This document shows, in pieces, positions 1 to 11,149 of a stretch of 64,000 bases of DNA. A program made the translations under genes and the position numbers. Location of the stretch: positions 22,067,301-22,131,300 of the forward strand of contig CM066325.1 in assembly GCA_033807775.1 (NCBI GenBank), read 5' to 3'. Under the pieces are notes generated by a model. The model did no database searches and had not been told where the DNA came from. It worked only from the letters and a program-made list of their open reading frames with translations. Position 1 is the stretch's first letter. Each line of letters opens with the position of its first letter. This DNA is from Saussurea involucrata. Taxonomy: Eukaryota > Streptophyta > Magnoliopsida > Asterales > Asteraceae.

Positions 1-135
1 TTGTCTAAATTTCATTGGTGGGACACTGATGAGATGTGAGATTTTGGTACAACGTATTTGTATTGACTAACACCGCACAAGTCTTTCGCTTCCAAGAATG
101 GTTGGTTTGGTTTATACGTGTAACGATACTTTCAG

Positions 136-1771
136 GGTTTCGAGCAATGAGGTTCAACATACTCTTTTCTTAGATCCTGGGATTCTTTTTCAATTGAACA
201 TTTACATACCCCACACTCCCAGTTAGTTGAAGTTTTAGTACATGTGTTTTTCCAAGAGTTCATGGTACGTTTGGTAGGGACATCACATGACTGGACTGAC
301 GAGATTGAGATATGGGCGAAAGAATCCAGAAGGTTTTAAGTTTTAATTTGACATGGGTAGTTAGATAATCTATCAATCTTGTTCCATATCCCTGATTTTT
401 GCTCCACCTAATTTGTTGGGACAAAAAAGATACAATTTTTTCCCACTCATGTCTTGTCCTGTCATGCAATCTAATGTAGCATCAAACGACAATAAGTTTT
501 TATATTGTACTGTCTCATCTATGCTACATATCAAAGGCACCCAAAGGCTTTATTTTGTAGCTTGCCCTTTTGATTGTTTTGTGTGTTTGTATTTTGTAGG
601 GTTATATACCTTCTCTGTTGCTTCCGGTTACATAGCCAACATACATAAAGGCAAACATCCAAGTGATTCAGGGACATATGATACAGAAGGAAGGTACCTT
701 TTTTTTAATGACGGAGATATTATAAAAAAAACTAGCAGGATTTGAGTGTATAACCTTAGAGATTTTAATTAAATCATGTGGCAGACCTATGAATGAACCC
801 GGCTCTCATACACCCGTTCGATCTATTTTTGCAAATAACTTTTTTTGTATGAAGGTACAGTCGCTAAATTTTGAAGGAAACTCAAAAATATTAGCAAATA
901 CAAAAAATATCAACCAAAAAACCGGAAAAAGTCCCTCCAAATCAGGGTCATTTAAGAAAATGACCTTAAATGAGTTTTAAATTAAATACATGACCTTCTA
1001 TGGCTTTATATTAAAGAGAATGTTAAGGATTTATTTAACATCTCATTTTAGTTAGGGTATACCTAAAATTCTCCTCAACCTAAAAATTCTTTCGAAATTA
1101 ACCAAAAAAAATCCTTCAAAATCAACCAAAAAAACTTAAAAAATGCCTCAAAAGCAAACAAAAAACTAAAATAGTATCTCGAAAAGGTGACATATTGGTA
1201 TTTGATCCACTTTAACGGCCTACTCGGCAAAAAACCATAGGTCCACCGCCGGTTCAATCTTATGTTCTGACGAATATGGAGTCAATTTTTTCTTGAATAT
1301 GTCAAGAGGTGTAGATTTAAGTAAAATATCATTTAAAGGTATATACCTTTTTTCTATGTTATACAAAATAACATCTAAAGTTTCATAATTGATTTCATCT
1401 AAAGGTATATGCCGGTTAACTTCGAGAACATGTTCAGCAAATACGGCAAAACAGTGCCCGATAAGCTAACCTTGAAAGAGTTGTGGAACATGACCGAAGG
1501 AAATCGTGTTGCGTTCGACATCGTGGGATGGTTTGTATTTCAATAACTACAAATACGATCATTTCATTTAAATTTAAATCGAGTAGTAATTAATTCAATT
1601 TGTTTATTTCCGAACAGGATACTGAATAAGTTGGAATGGGGACTTGTATACATTATGGCTAAAGATGAAGAAGGGTATCTATCAGAAGAAGCCATGAGAC
1701 GCCTATTTGATGGCAGTCTATTCAAAAACCTTGCCAAAAAGAATACAGCCAACGAAAAGAAAAGGTCTTAA
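136..1771 (+). pseudogene. Caleosin (peroxygenase) exons 3-6, decayed
   Basis: Caleosins are calcium- and haem-binding peroxygenases of lipid droplets and the ER. Four exons are visible: 136-221, 600-693, 1405-1530 and 1618-1771, all with GT/AG borders. They encode the proline-knot membrane hairpin, the NIHKGKHPSDSGTYDTEGR stretch with its haem-type His, the SKYGKTVPDKLTL block and the C-terminal LEWGL...FDGSLF block. Exon lengths are 86, 94, 126 and 154 nt; the intact paralogue at 47878-51390 has 86, 95, 126 and 157. Exon 3 contains in-frame TAG and TGA codons, and exon 4 has lost one base in the Val-Tyr region, so the copy cannot make a full protein. Exons 1-2 of a caleosin lie on the opposite strand at 3696-12574. 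Together the six exons give 693 nt after correcting the one-base loss, which suggests one gene broken by inversion. Exons lying left of the window cannot be excluded. Confidence 0.88.
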
Positions 1772-3695
1772 AAAAGAATACGTATGTACATGTAAATATT
1801 TAATGACCTTAATCCAAGTAAATAAACATGTGTATAAAAATACATGTAATGTGACATTTGATACGCATATTCTAAAGAAAAAAAATTAATGGGATTGAAA
1901 TATTGAATTCATGTGACCAAATTTCATTCTCTTATTTGGTTCGTACTTTTTTAGAGAAAGAATTTTCAAAGTCCAATTAATTCTTTAATAGTGATGTGGT
2001 ATTTTGGTAGAATGGAATGTTCGTTCTCTACTTCACGCTCGATTTATATATTTAAAAAAAATACAATTTAATAAATAATTTCGATTTTTTGGCATATTTA
2101 TGTATCCTTTTAAGCATGTTAGTTTTTTTAAATATTAGAAAAAAATTAAATTAAAATTTAAGAAACTAATCTAGTTATTATAATTATTAAAACATATATC
2201 TAAGTGAAATAAATATTTCTACAAGGCTAGACTAGACAAGACAAGTTGTGTGATGTTGAGCACGATAGAACCGAATGGTTGGCAAAGAGGTGGGTTGACT
2301 TTGCCCAAATACATAACAGGTAATGGTCACGACATTCACTATTTATTTATCATGTTAATACTTTATAAAATTAGAGGTTCCTCGGTTCTCATGAACTTGC
2401 TCATATACATATAAAAACATTACCTAAGGACCTTTTGAGAACCTATAAAACTGTGAAAGCATTTCTACCAGCTTTGTTAAAATAGAAACAATTAAGGGGT
2501 CGTAAGCGCTTACTGGTAAAATTCAAAGCTATCACTTATTTATCGGGTTAGACTTTAGTACACCAAAACGGTATCGAACGTAACAATTTTTCCAGTAAGC
2601 GCTAACCGTGGTAAGAGACTTCGCCATCTCTTATCGAGTAATACTCTCGGTCCTTGCCTTAGCTCTTACCACGTAAATTTTTTGATCCTTATCATATTCA
2701 TTCGATTCGAACTTATAAAGATCAGATTCAGCCAACAAACCAGAAAAGAAGAGGAGAAAGAAACCAGACCTAGATAGGTCAGATTTGACTCTACCTCAAC
2801 GAATATAACAAAAAATTTGACAAACCACCAAGGAATCTGGACAAGGTCTAAAGAGATCAGATCCAAACGATATGAACAAAAAAATATGACAGACCAAGGA
2901 TTCTGGACAAGATCTAAAGAGATCAGATCTAGAAAGCAAGAGGTCGATGATGTTCCACACAAAGTGAAAACCACATGCAGATAAAACGATTTTGAAAAAC
3001 GGAGATCTCAGATTTAACACTTAGATCGTAAAACATTTTTGAAGTAAAGGAAGATCTCAACATAAAACTTCAGTATGAAGAATAAGAAGACAAATCGTTT
3101 TGAAAAACAAGAAGGAAGATCTTAACAGAAAATCCTTGGATCAACTTGAAGTTTCATCTCCAGGTTTGAACAGAAAAGAAAAATAGGGTTTACCATTCGT
3201 TATCGTCGACGATGAACATCTCAGAGGTAAAGAACTCACACCGTGGCTCTAATACCATCTTCAAACATATAACAAAGTTTTATTACAAAATATATCAGAA
3301 ACTAAACAAAACTAATCAACTTCAAAAGGTTTGAAGATGAAAACCCTAAAATGTACAAACCCTAATTTGAGAGAGAAACTAAAGAATTCAAAACACTGAA
3401 ACAAGAAAATGAAATGAGTTAATGGCTTGAGACATAAACAAGTAGTTTATATATATTTTCCATAATTGCACTTCAATCCTCCACACTTTAATAAATTGCT
3501 CCGCTACCCTTCGTGTATCACTGGAAGTGAGGCGCAGTCCTCCTGACCTTCATGTTTCAACCATGTGCAACTTTAATCCTTAAATTCCTATAATTATCAC
3601 AACAACCAACATAAGTTAGAGAAATGTCAAGATTGGTAAAAATATACTTACCTTTTAACACGTATGTATAATAAAACATTTGGGAAGTGAGTTAC
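1772..3695. other. AT-rich non-coding stretch
   Basis: No convincing gene is visible. The left part is AT-rich. From about 2690 to 3230 there is a locally repetitive segment with recurring AGATCT/AAGATCTCAAC-like motifs. If the caleosin exons were broken by inversion, one breakpoint should lie in this stretch, in what was intron 2, but no junction signature is visible. Confidence 0.5.
3241..3257 (-). other. Possible retroelement primer-binding site remnant
   Basis: On the minus strand this reads TGGTATTAGAGCCACGG, close to the TGGTATCAGAGC initiator-Met tRNA primer site of plant copia elements. No flanking LTR pair was found. It may be the remnant of a short non-autonomous retroelement whose body is the repetitive segment at 2690-3230. 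Confidence 0.35.
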
Positions 3696-3759
3696 CTATG
3701 TAAGACTCCCAAGGATAAATGATGTCGTCGTTGTCTTGATTGAAGAAGGCGACATGTTG
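3696..3759 (-). pseudogene. Caleosin exon 2, 3' half
   Basis: Read on the minus strand, this encodes HVAFFNQDNDDIIYPWESY, the EF-hand region of caleosin, and ends at a GT splice donor. The first EF-loop position is Asn where the usual residue is Asp. The 64 nt here plus 86 nt at 9011-9096 make exactly 150 nt, the length of exon 2 in the intact paralogue at 50613-50762. The two halves are separated by the copia element at 3760-9005. Confidence 0.9.
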
Positions 3760-4344
3760 TGTTGGAGGATTCCGGAACAAGATCGTGGGAGAGAAGAGTG
3801 ATAGAACTTGGATAAACGACAGAGATCACGTGAGAGCTTGCTTTCCGTAAGAGATATTTCGACCCTATTCTGCCCGGGTATCATGAAATTCTCTTGAGGA
3901 TAATCTCTATGTTTCGGTGTATCGATTAAGGCAGAAATCGATTCATACTTATACACCTTAGGAATCGTAACCTTCACCATATTGATTCATGATATAATAT
4001 CTCATTTAATGAGATTGATTGTGGACTTAATGAGGGCAATTACAAAAGTGAAAAGACTTTCCAGACGCTGGCGCCGGCATCAGCACCAACACACAATCCA
4101 GTGTCTGGCGCCAGTCTTGGTGCCAGGCAACTAGCGCCAACACTGGCCCCGACGCCCAGTTCACAAAACCACTTTGTAACGTGCCAATCTTAACCGTCCA
4201 ACAATCCCGGGTTGTAGTTAGCTTACACGAGTGTGCACTCCACACCTCCTAACTCATGTTATAGCTTAGCTAACAACCCCATTATTACCTTTGTGAATCC
4301 AATTACACAAAATGAACATGATGATTTCACTAAAATCACCAACA
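3760..4344 (-). repeat. 3' LTR of the copia element
   Basis: In element orientation this is the 3' LTR, next to the polypurine tract. It lacks part of the GGCGCC-rich block present in the other LTR. Both LTRs carry the same small open frame (MVKVTIPKVYKYESIS...), here running out into caleosin exon 2; it looks incidental. Confidence 0.93.
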
Positions 4345-4357
4345 TTCCTCCCCCATT
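4345..4357 (-). other. Polypurine tract of the copia element
   Basis: The minus strand reads AATGGGGGAGGAA directly before the TGTTGG start of the 3' LTR. This is the expected place and composition for the plus-strand primer of reverse transcription. Confidence 0.75.
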
Positions 4358-4855
4358 TTAGTGCAATCCTTGATTCACAAAATAAAAGTTCAATACATGT
4401 AAACAAACTCATGCATAAATGAAAATATCTAAAAGATTGAATTTCCATTTTAGTACATTACACATTTCAAATACTCGAGAATCCGGGTGTCCTATGGATT
4501 GAACCTGTCAACCCATTTGAGTACCAGAAAATAACATACACATGAATTTAAATGACTCTCTAAAGTATAAACTTGACACTATACAGGCCATGTATCCTTA
4601 TCCATTCGTGAGTGCATCAAAGCCAAGTCCAAGCTTCTTGAAGCGGCCACACTTCACACTCATATAGGTAGTTCTTTTCTTCATGCACCTGCACATGCAT
4701 TTTTACAAAAGAACAATTACCTCCTTCACTTGCAGTACCGAGCACATACCGTGGGATGATCATCTTGTACTCCAATCCCTTAGAGTGAGCTTTCCCATTG
4801 AATTCAACTTCTAACGTTGTATTAGAAGGGAATTGGGTATCTCACTGTTAGGGAT

Positions 4856-5356
4856 TTAGATGGACTTTAATCCCATCCCTATCACCGACTTGTGAACCAA
4901 GTCCCTAGCTAACCCCTTCGTCAAGTGGTCCGCTAGATTTTGTTGCGACCGAACAAATTCAACCGAAATCACCCCATTCGTGATTAGCTCACGAATCATG
5001 CTATGTCTAACACCTAAGTGTCTAGACTTGCCATTATACACTTGACTATACGCTTTAGCCAAAGTAGCCTTACTATCACAACGGATAGAAATAGGTGATA
5101 TTGGTTTCGGCCATAATGGAATTTCATGGACCAAATTCCTTAGCCATTCCGCCTCTTTACCGGCAGCGGCTAATGCCACAAATTCCGACTCCATAGTCGA
5201 ACTCGTGATGCAAGTTTGCTTCTTGGAAGCCCATGAGATGGCACCTCCCCCAAGCAAGTACACCCAACCACTCGTAGAAGAATGATCTTCCAAATTGGTA
5301 ATCCAACTTGCATCCGAATATCCCTCCAATTTTGAAAGAAACCCGACATATGACAA
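4856..5356 (-). pseudogene. Copia RNase H domain
   Basis: This encodes the copia RNase H region: LEGYSDASW, SSTSGWVYLLGGGAISW, SSTMESEFVAL and a C-terminal NLADHLTKGLARDL. It belongs to the pol of the element at 3760-9005. It is in another frame from the RT part, so at least one frameshift lies near 5360, where the RT frame ends in a stop after KYLKKNH. Confidence 0.85.
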
Positions 5357-5363
5357 ACCACAA

Positions 5364-6608
5364 TCAATGGTTTTTCTTCAAGTATTTGAATACTCGTCTT
5401 ATCGCTTGCCAATGGTGAATACTAGGATTACTAGTAAACCTACTCAACTTTCCTATGGCAAAAGCGATATTCGGCCTAGTGCTTGTCATGGCATACATCA
5501 AGCATCCAATAGCCTTTGAGTACTCGAGTTGTGACACCGCTTCACCCGAGTTGGGCATAAGCTTCACACTCGGATCCCATGGAGTACTCACCGGAGAACA
5601 ATCAAAGCAATTAAATTTCTTTAATATTCTCTCAATGTAATGAGATTGCTTAATTGCAATCCCTTTGTTCTCACGCTTGATCCTTATTCCAAGGATCACC
5701 TCCGCCTCTCCCATATCTTTCATGGAAAAACTCAACGACAAAAACTCTTTGGTTTTCCCAACTTGATTTTGGTCGGTGCCAAAGATGAACATGTCGTCAA
5801 CATATAAGCAAATGATTACACCATTACCGGATGTGTCAGATTTGCTATATTCACACTTGTTCGCTTGGTTTATCATAAAACCGTTGGACAATATAACCTC
5901 ATCAAATTTCTGATGCCATTGTTTGGGTGCTTGTTTCAGCCCATACAATGATTTTACAAGTTTACACAGCTTATGCTCCATTCTGGGCATAACAAAACCT
6001 TCCGGTTGTTTAATGTAAACTTCCTCCTCCAAATCACCATTCAAGAATGCCGTTTTGACATCCATTTGGTGAATCACTAAATTGTGGATAGTAGCTAAGG
6101 CTATCAACAATCTAATCGTGGAGATCCTTGCAACCGGGGCATAAGTATCGAAATAATCGATGCCTTCCCGTTGCCTAAAGCCTTGGATTACTAATTGAGC
6201 TTTGAACTTGTCGATTGATCCATCCGTTTTCATCTTCCTTTTGAAGATCCACTTGCATCCCAAAGGTTTGCAACCCGGTGACAAGTCCGATAATACCCAA
6301 GTATTATTCCCCATGATGGAGTCCATCTCATCATGTATTGCTTCTTTCCAGAAAGCAACATCTTGAGACTTCATAGCCTCATCAAATGATTTTGGATCCT
6401 CCTCAACACTATAACAGTAAAGGAATTGGGATCCAATCTCATCTCTGGATCCCTCTACCAAGTATACTTGGAAATCGGGACCAAATGATTTTTCAATCCT
6501 TCCTCTTTTGCTCCTTCGAAGCATCGGAGATTCGGTTGGAACAATTGCTTGTTCTTCAACCTCACTAGTTTCACTAGTTCTTGGAACTATGTCATTTGGC
6601 CTAGGCAT
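5364..6608 (-). pseudogene. Copia reverse transcriptase domain
   Basis: A 414-residue open frame carries the RVT_2 reverse transcriptase. Visible blocks are WVLSDLSPGCKPLGCKWIFK, the QMDVKTAFLNGDL block, LYGLKQAP and the catalytic YVDD motif. It is out of frame with the integrase remnant upstream and with RNase H downstream, so the polyprotein cannot be made as one chain. This stretch itself has kept a long open frame. Confidence 0.9.
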
Positions 6609-7190
6609 TGAAGAGAATCTAGTCTCATCAAAATTACATCTCTCGATTCTATAACGATGTGAATCGCTATAGAATCATTAGGTTCAATAACGTAGAACCT
6701 ATAAGCTTTGGAATGCTCGGCATATCCAACAAAGATGCAGTCAATGCCTTTCTCACCCAAAGTCTTCTTTTTGGGTTCGGGTAGTCGAACAGCCGCTCGA
6801 CAGCCCCAAACTCCAATATAACTCAAGTTCGGTCTTTTCTTGAACCAAAGTTCATATGGGGTAATCTTGTTCCTTTTATTGGGAACTCGATTCAGCAAAT
6901 AACAAGCCGTTAGCATCGCTTCACCCCAAAATCCATCAAGCAATTCATTTGCAACATAAAGCAATTCATAAAGCAACATAAAGCAATTCATTTGCAACAT
7001 AAACAGAATTTGAAACAAGATTCTTTTTATTCAAATTCAACATAAACAAATTATTTAACAAATAACCAAATCCAACAAAAGAGCCACCCTTTGACAAGAT
7101 AAACTTGTCGAACTCATACACTTGCCTATATCCTAACTTATTCAAGATACTACCGGAAACCAAATTCTTTCGAATTCGTGGTACAAACAA
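6587..7190 (-). pseudogene. Copia pre-integrase and integrase remnants, core deleted
   Basis: The right part (about 7060-7190) encodes the pre-integrase segment LVSGSILNKLGY. The left part encodes the post-core segment GEAMLTACYLLNRVPNK...TPYELWFKKRPNLSYIGVWGC. The His/Cys zinc motif and the catalytic Asp-Asp-Glu core between them are missing. At the junction (about 6945-7010) a 22-bp unit containing GCAATTCATTTGCAACATAA is repeated. The element cannot encode its own integrase. Confidence 0.85.
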
Positions 7191-7675
7191 AACATCAAAA
7201 GTTCAACTATTTTGCCAGAACTAAACTCTAGCCTAACTAAGCCACGTCCGAGAATGGGTGCAACCGAATCGTTCCCCAGGCGTAGCATTGATCCGTCTTC
7301 AACCGGTTCCAAGGAGGTGAACCAACGGCGATCTTTGCATACATGACTTGTTGCACCCGAGTCGATCCACCAAGCGACATCATCATCCTGAACGTAAAAA
7401 GATTCGGAAATTAGTGGTACATAATTCAAATTTGAATTAAAACCAAAGTCAAAATTTTGACCTTGTCGTGGGTTTTGATCCTTGGATCCTTGCCTACCAC
7501 CACTTGTGTTTGCTCCATTCTTACTCTTGACAACCCGACAATCCCGCTTGAGATGACCGGTCATCCCACAGGTCCAACAGGTTAATTTAACCTTTTTATT
7601 GGGCCCTTTCTTGGCTTCGTTGAACTTCCGTTTTCCCTTGAAGTTGTTAGTCTTTCCCTCTTCAACCATGTTCAC
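7142..7675 (-). pseudogene. Copia gag zinc knuckle and protease
   Basis: This contains a CCHC knuckle CWTCGMTGHLKRDC and the protease motif WWIDSGATSHVC. It is in the same frame as the gag part at 7718-8326, from which it is separated by a single TAA stop and a short open stretch. The gag-protease region was therefore one frame before a nonsense change. Confidence 0.88.
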
Positions 7676-7717
7676 CGAAGGTGCAGAAACCTCCTTTATC
7701 TTAGGTTTCTCAGCCTC

Positions 7718-8326
7718 TTACGCCCGAAGAGATTCCTCTATGCGCAAGTGACTACCGGGTTGTACAATGGACAACTCTTCCTTCTTGTGTTTCAACATAT
7801 GTTTAAAGTCTTTCCAAGAGGGGGGCAGTTTATCAATAATACTCGATACGGAGATGGATTCGTCCATCTTCATATCATGATGAGCATATTGGCGGAGAAT
7901 GCGAAGGAGCTCATTGTATTGCTCCATCATCGGCCTTGAGTCCACCATCTTGTAATTATTAAAATTACTAACCAGGAACTTCTTACTAGAAGCATCCTCC
8001 ACCATGTATTTGGACTCGAGAGAGTCCCATAGCTCTTTGGCGGATTCAACGTTTTGATAGATATCGAAGAGGGAGTCACACATACCGTTTAAGACGTGGC
8101 CACGACAGATATAGTCGCCGTTCTCCCATTTGCCGCGATGCCGGGTCATCTCCAACGTCTCGTTTTCCATCACCTCTGGTATCGGAGTGCTTAGCACGTA
8201 CACGACCTTCAACGTCGTCAGCAAGAAGTGCATCTTCTTCTGCCATCTACGGAAATCAACGCCTTCAAACTTCTCCAGCTTTGTAAACTTGGTCGTCATG
8301 TCTCTCACGGACTGATCACTCGCCAT
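7718..8326 (-). pseudogene. Copia gag, truncated by a stop
   Basis: The 202-residue gag starts with MASDQSVRDMTTKFTKLEKF and contains FRRWQKKMHFLL and the AKELWDSLESKY region of copia-type gag (UBN2-like). The ATG lies 33 bases downstream of the 5' LTR (8359-9005). No canonical TGGTATCAGAGC primer site is seen between the LTR and the ATG, so this element either uses another primer or has lost the site. Confidence 0.88.
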
Positions 8327-8358
8327 CTCTCTTCACGATGACAAATATCTCTTACGAT

Positions 8359-9005
8359 TGTTGGGGGATTCCGGAACAAGATCGTGGGAGAGAAGAGTGA
8401 TAGAACTTGGATAAACGACAAAGATCGCGTGAGAGCTCGCTTTTCGTAAGAGATATTTCGACCCTATTCTGCCCGGGTATCACGAAATTCTCTTGAGGAT
8501 AATCTCTATGTTTCGGTGTATCGATTAAGGCAGAAATCGATTCATACTTATACACCTTAGGAATCGTAACCTTCACCATATTGATTCAGGAAATAATATC
8601 TCATTTAATGAGATTGATTGTGGACTTAATGAGGGCAGTTACAAACGTGAAAAGACTTTCCAGACGCTGGCGCCAGTCTTCGCGCCAGCCAACTGGCGCC
8701 GGCATCAGCGCGGGCAACATTCTAGAGCTTGGCGCCGGCATCAGCGCCAACACACAATCCAGTGTCTAGCGCCAGTCTTGGTGCCAGGCAACTGGCGCCA
8801 GCACTGGCCCTGACGCCCAGTTCACAAAACCACTTTGTAACGTGCCAATCTTAACCGTCCAACAATCCCGGGTTCTAGTTAGCTTACACAAGTGTGCACT
8901 CCACACCTCCTAACTCATGTTATAGCTTAGCTAACAACCCCATTATTACCTTTGTGAATCCAATTACACAAAATGAACATGATGATTTCACTAAAATCAC
9001 CAACA
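8359..9005 (-). repeat. 5' LTR of the copia element
   Basis: The 647-bp LTR begins TGTTGG and ends CA in both orientations. A block rich in TGGCGCCA-type palindromes at about 8660-8810 is longer here than in the other LTR (about 4060-4140), which explains most of the length difference. Confidence 0.93.
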
Positions 9006-9010
9006 TGTTG

Positions 9011-9096
9011 TTGGAGCACGCTCAATCTTGGGGCGTTGTGTTTTGGCGTGCCATCATGGTGTTTAGTGTCTGGTGAAACCATAGCTCTAGCCATGT
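9011..9096 (-). pseudogene. Caleosin exon 2, 5' half
   Basis: Read on the minus strand after an AG acceptor, this encodes MARAMVSPDTKHHDGTPKHN followed by LSVLQQ, the conserved caleosin N-terminal region ahead of the EF hand. It abuts the TGTTG duplication of the copia insertion. Its reading frame continues into the half at 3696-3759 when the element is removed. The His next to the junction is the conserved haem-type His. Confidence 0.9.
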
Positions 9097-9149
9097 CTTT
9101 CAAAGAACACACAATTAGCTTTACCAGAAACAGTTAGGGGTATAAATGA

Positions 9150-9395
9150 TGTGAATCGAGCTTGAGTATTGGTATACTCGACTTGAACTCAATGGTCATT
9201 TTCCAAGCTCGAACTCGACTCGAAAACTCGTGAGTAGTTAAAAACGAAACTCGACTCAAGCTCGATAAATTTTTTCTAAACTCAAGCTCGAACTCATTTG
9301 AAACTCAAACCAATCTCCAACTCAAACTCGAATCAAGCTCGAACTCGAACTCGAATCAAGCTCGAACTCGAACTCGAATAAGGCTAGAACCAAGC
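9150..9395. repeat. CTCGAA/CTCGAG-rich array
   Basis: Short units such as CTCGAACTCGAACTCGAAT and AAGCTCG recur. A related array stands at 12195-12310 in the other arm of the same hAT-like element, and another in the element at 54011-54450. They are subterminal repeats of this element type, possibly transposase-binding arrays. Confidence 0.7.
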
Positions 9396-10074
9396 TCACC
9401 TCACCCTTTGATATTTTTATGAAATTTTAGGTCTTCTCTTATAAATTTTAAAATTTAAAGATGTCCTCTTAAACTTAAAAAACTCAAGGGATGCACCACC
9501 CCCTGTTGTATAACACATTTTCATCCTTCCTTCACTTCACTAATTTTCTTCAATGTGGGACAACTTCACTGACACTCTTACAGTTTTTTGACCTTTTTAA
9601 TTATAATATTAATAAAGAAAAGAGTAAACTACGGATTTGGTCTTCGTGGTACCTTGATTTTTACGGATTTCGTCCCTAAACTTCATTTATTATGGATTTG
9701 GCGCGAGTGGTATGTAGTTTTTGTTGGATTCGATCCCTCGATCAAACGGCCGTTTATCAGGTTCGTTTAAAGTCAAGGGTATACGGGTCTTTTTCCCTTC
9801 TTCGTTTTAAAAAAAATTATAATTAACTTTTTTTAATTCAGGGTTGAATATGTATATAATCAAACTTGAAAGGCCAAACACAAATAAAGATCACTGTCTC
9901 GTGCCCCTCGTTGGTTTGTCCCTCCCAACGAGCTCTAACGACCTTCCGGAGTACTTCCAGCGAACCTGCAAATCCCGGCGACCCCCCCCCCCCCCTCCCA
10001 TCTCACCCTCTTCTCCTTCCCCTTCTTCTACCATCCTCGTCTTTCTTTTTTCTCCACAAGGACCATAGGGGCCA

Positions 10075-10400
10075 AACTAGCTGGTTCACGGTGATGGTGG
10101 GTTCACGAAGATGGTGGTTTCACGAAGGTGGTGGGTTCACGGTGGTGGAGGTTTCACGGAGGTGGTGGTTTCAAGGAGATGGTGGGTTCACGGTGGTGGT
10201 GAACTGATCGTGTATATATGAAGATTATCATCTTCTAGCCTTCACCACCAGTCCACCACCACACACACCCTCTCTTTATTTATTCTCCATAGGGACTAAA
10301 CTGTGGTGGGTTCACGGATGGTGGATGGTTTCACGGAGGATTTTCATCCTTATAAATGTGTACGTATATATATATATGTGTGTGTGTGTGAGAGAGAGAG
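10075..10400. repeat. GGTTCACGGTGGTGG minisatellite and microsatellites
   Basis: The unit GGTTCACGGTGGTGG and close variants (GGTTTCACGAAGGTGGT) recur at 10079-10210 and 10305-10340. They are followed at 10370-10404 by TA, TG and AG runs. Open frames across this stretch are repetitive and are not called as genes. Confidence 0.75.
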
Positions 10401-11149
10401 AGAGTAGGAGGGTCACGAAAAAGGCTATCGGAGGGTCACTGAACCTACCTCACACCCCCTACCGGCTATCGGAGATGGTGGATCGTGGTGGTGCAGTGGT
10501 GTTTGTGGTGCAAGTGGGTGAAGGTGGTGATGCAGTGGTGCTGGTGGCTAGAGGTGATCGAGAACGGTGACGAAAAAGACGTGAGGTGCAGGGGTGGTCG
10601 GTACGATCATCGCCTGTGTGTGCTGGAGCCAGGATTCTAGTGAGGGGGTGTTAGAAGATGATAAACATAATGAATTTAACTTGTCTATTTAAGGCATTCA
10701 AACAAAATGTTAATATGAGATATGTGATTAACGTTCATCGTCATAACTCACAAGTCTCGTGAGATTTTGAGACGAAAATTTTTGTGCGGTGATTATGTAG
10801 ATAAGAAAACCATAAATATCATGACTTTTGTTTGTGAAATATTGAAAGTCGGATTAAAAAATTTATATATAATTTTAATCGAAGCTCAAAATATATTTTT
10901 ATTATCAAATTAACCATTATTTTCAGTAATTTATAACTATACCATAAATCTCATCAATATTAATACCAATATTGTATCATATACATGAGTGAAAAATAGA
11001 TCTACAATTCCTTCACGAAAAATAGTATCATGAAAATTTACGATCCAAAAAATTAACATTACAGAGTCTTAAATTATATATTCTTGAACTTTGTACAATT
11101 GTATTAATATAGAATTAGTTCATTACTTCATTTTGATTTTCGATGTAAT

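Larger units (their letters stand above)
3760..9005 (-). mobile_element. Ty1-copia LTR retrotransposon, non-autonomous, inserted in caleosin exon 2
   Basis: The 5246-bp element is bounded by LTRs of 585 bp (3760-4344) and 647 bp (8359-9005), both TG...CA. It is flanked by a perfect 5-bp duplication TGTTG (3755-3759 and 9006-9010). The coding order on the minus strand is gag, CCHC knuckle, protease, a collapsed integrase, reverse transcriptase and RNase H, which is the copia order. The gag is interrupted by a stop, the integrase core is deleted, and the frame shifts before RT and again before RNase H. The LTRs differ at several positions and by an internal length change, so the insertion is older than the Sirevirus at 30859. 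Confidence 0.95.

Noticed and set aside
2666..3020. 102- and 74-residue minus-strand frames with repeated SLDLVQ
   Set aside because: They come from local direct repeats (GACAAG(A/G)TCTAAAGAGATC) in an AT-rich stretch; no family is recognisable.
3696..3980. 94-residue minus-strand frame MVKVTIPKVYKYESIS...
   Set aside because: It lies in the copia LTR and recurs in the other LTR at 8352-8579; it reads out into caleosin exon 2 in the wrong frame. No evidence of a protein.
9844..10570. Proline-rich and Val/Gly-rich small frames
   Set aside because: They arise from poly-C, GGTTCACGG and microsatellite repeats within a nested transposon; no domain, start context or splice pattern supports a gene.
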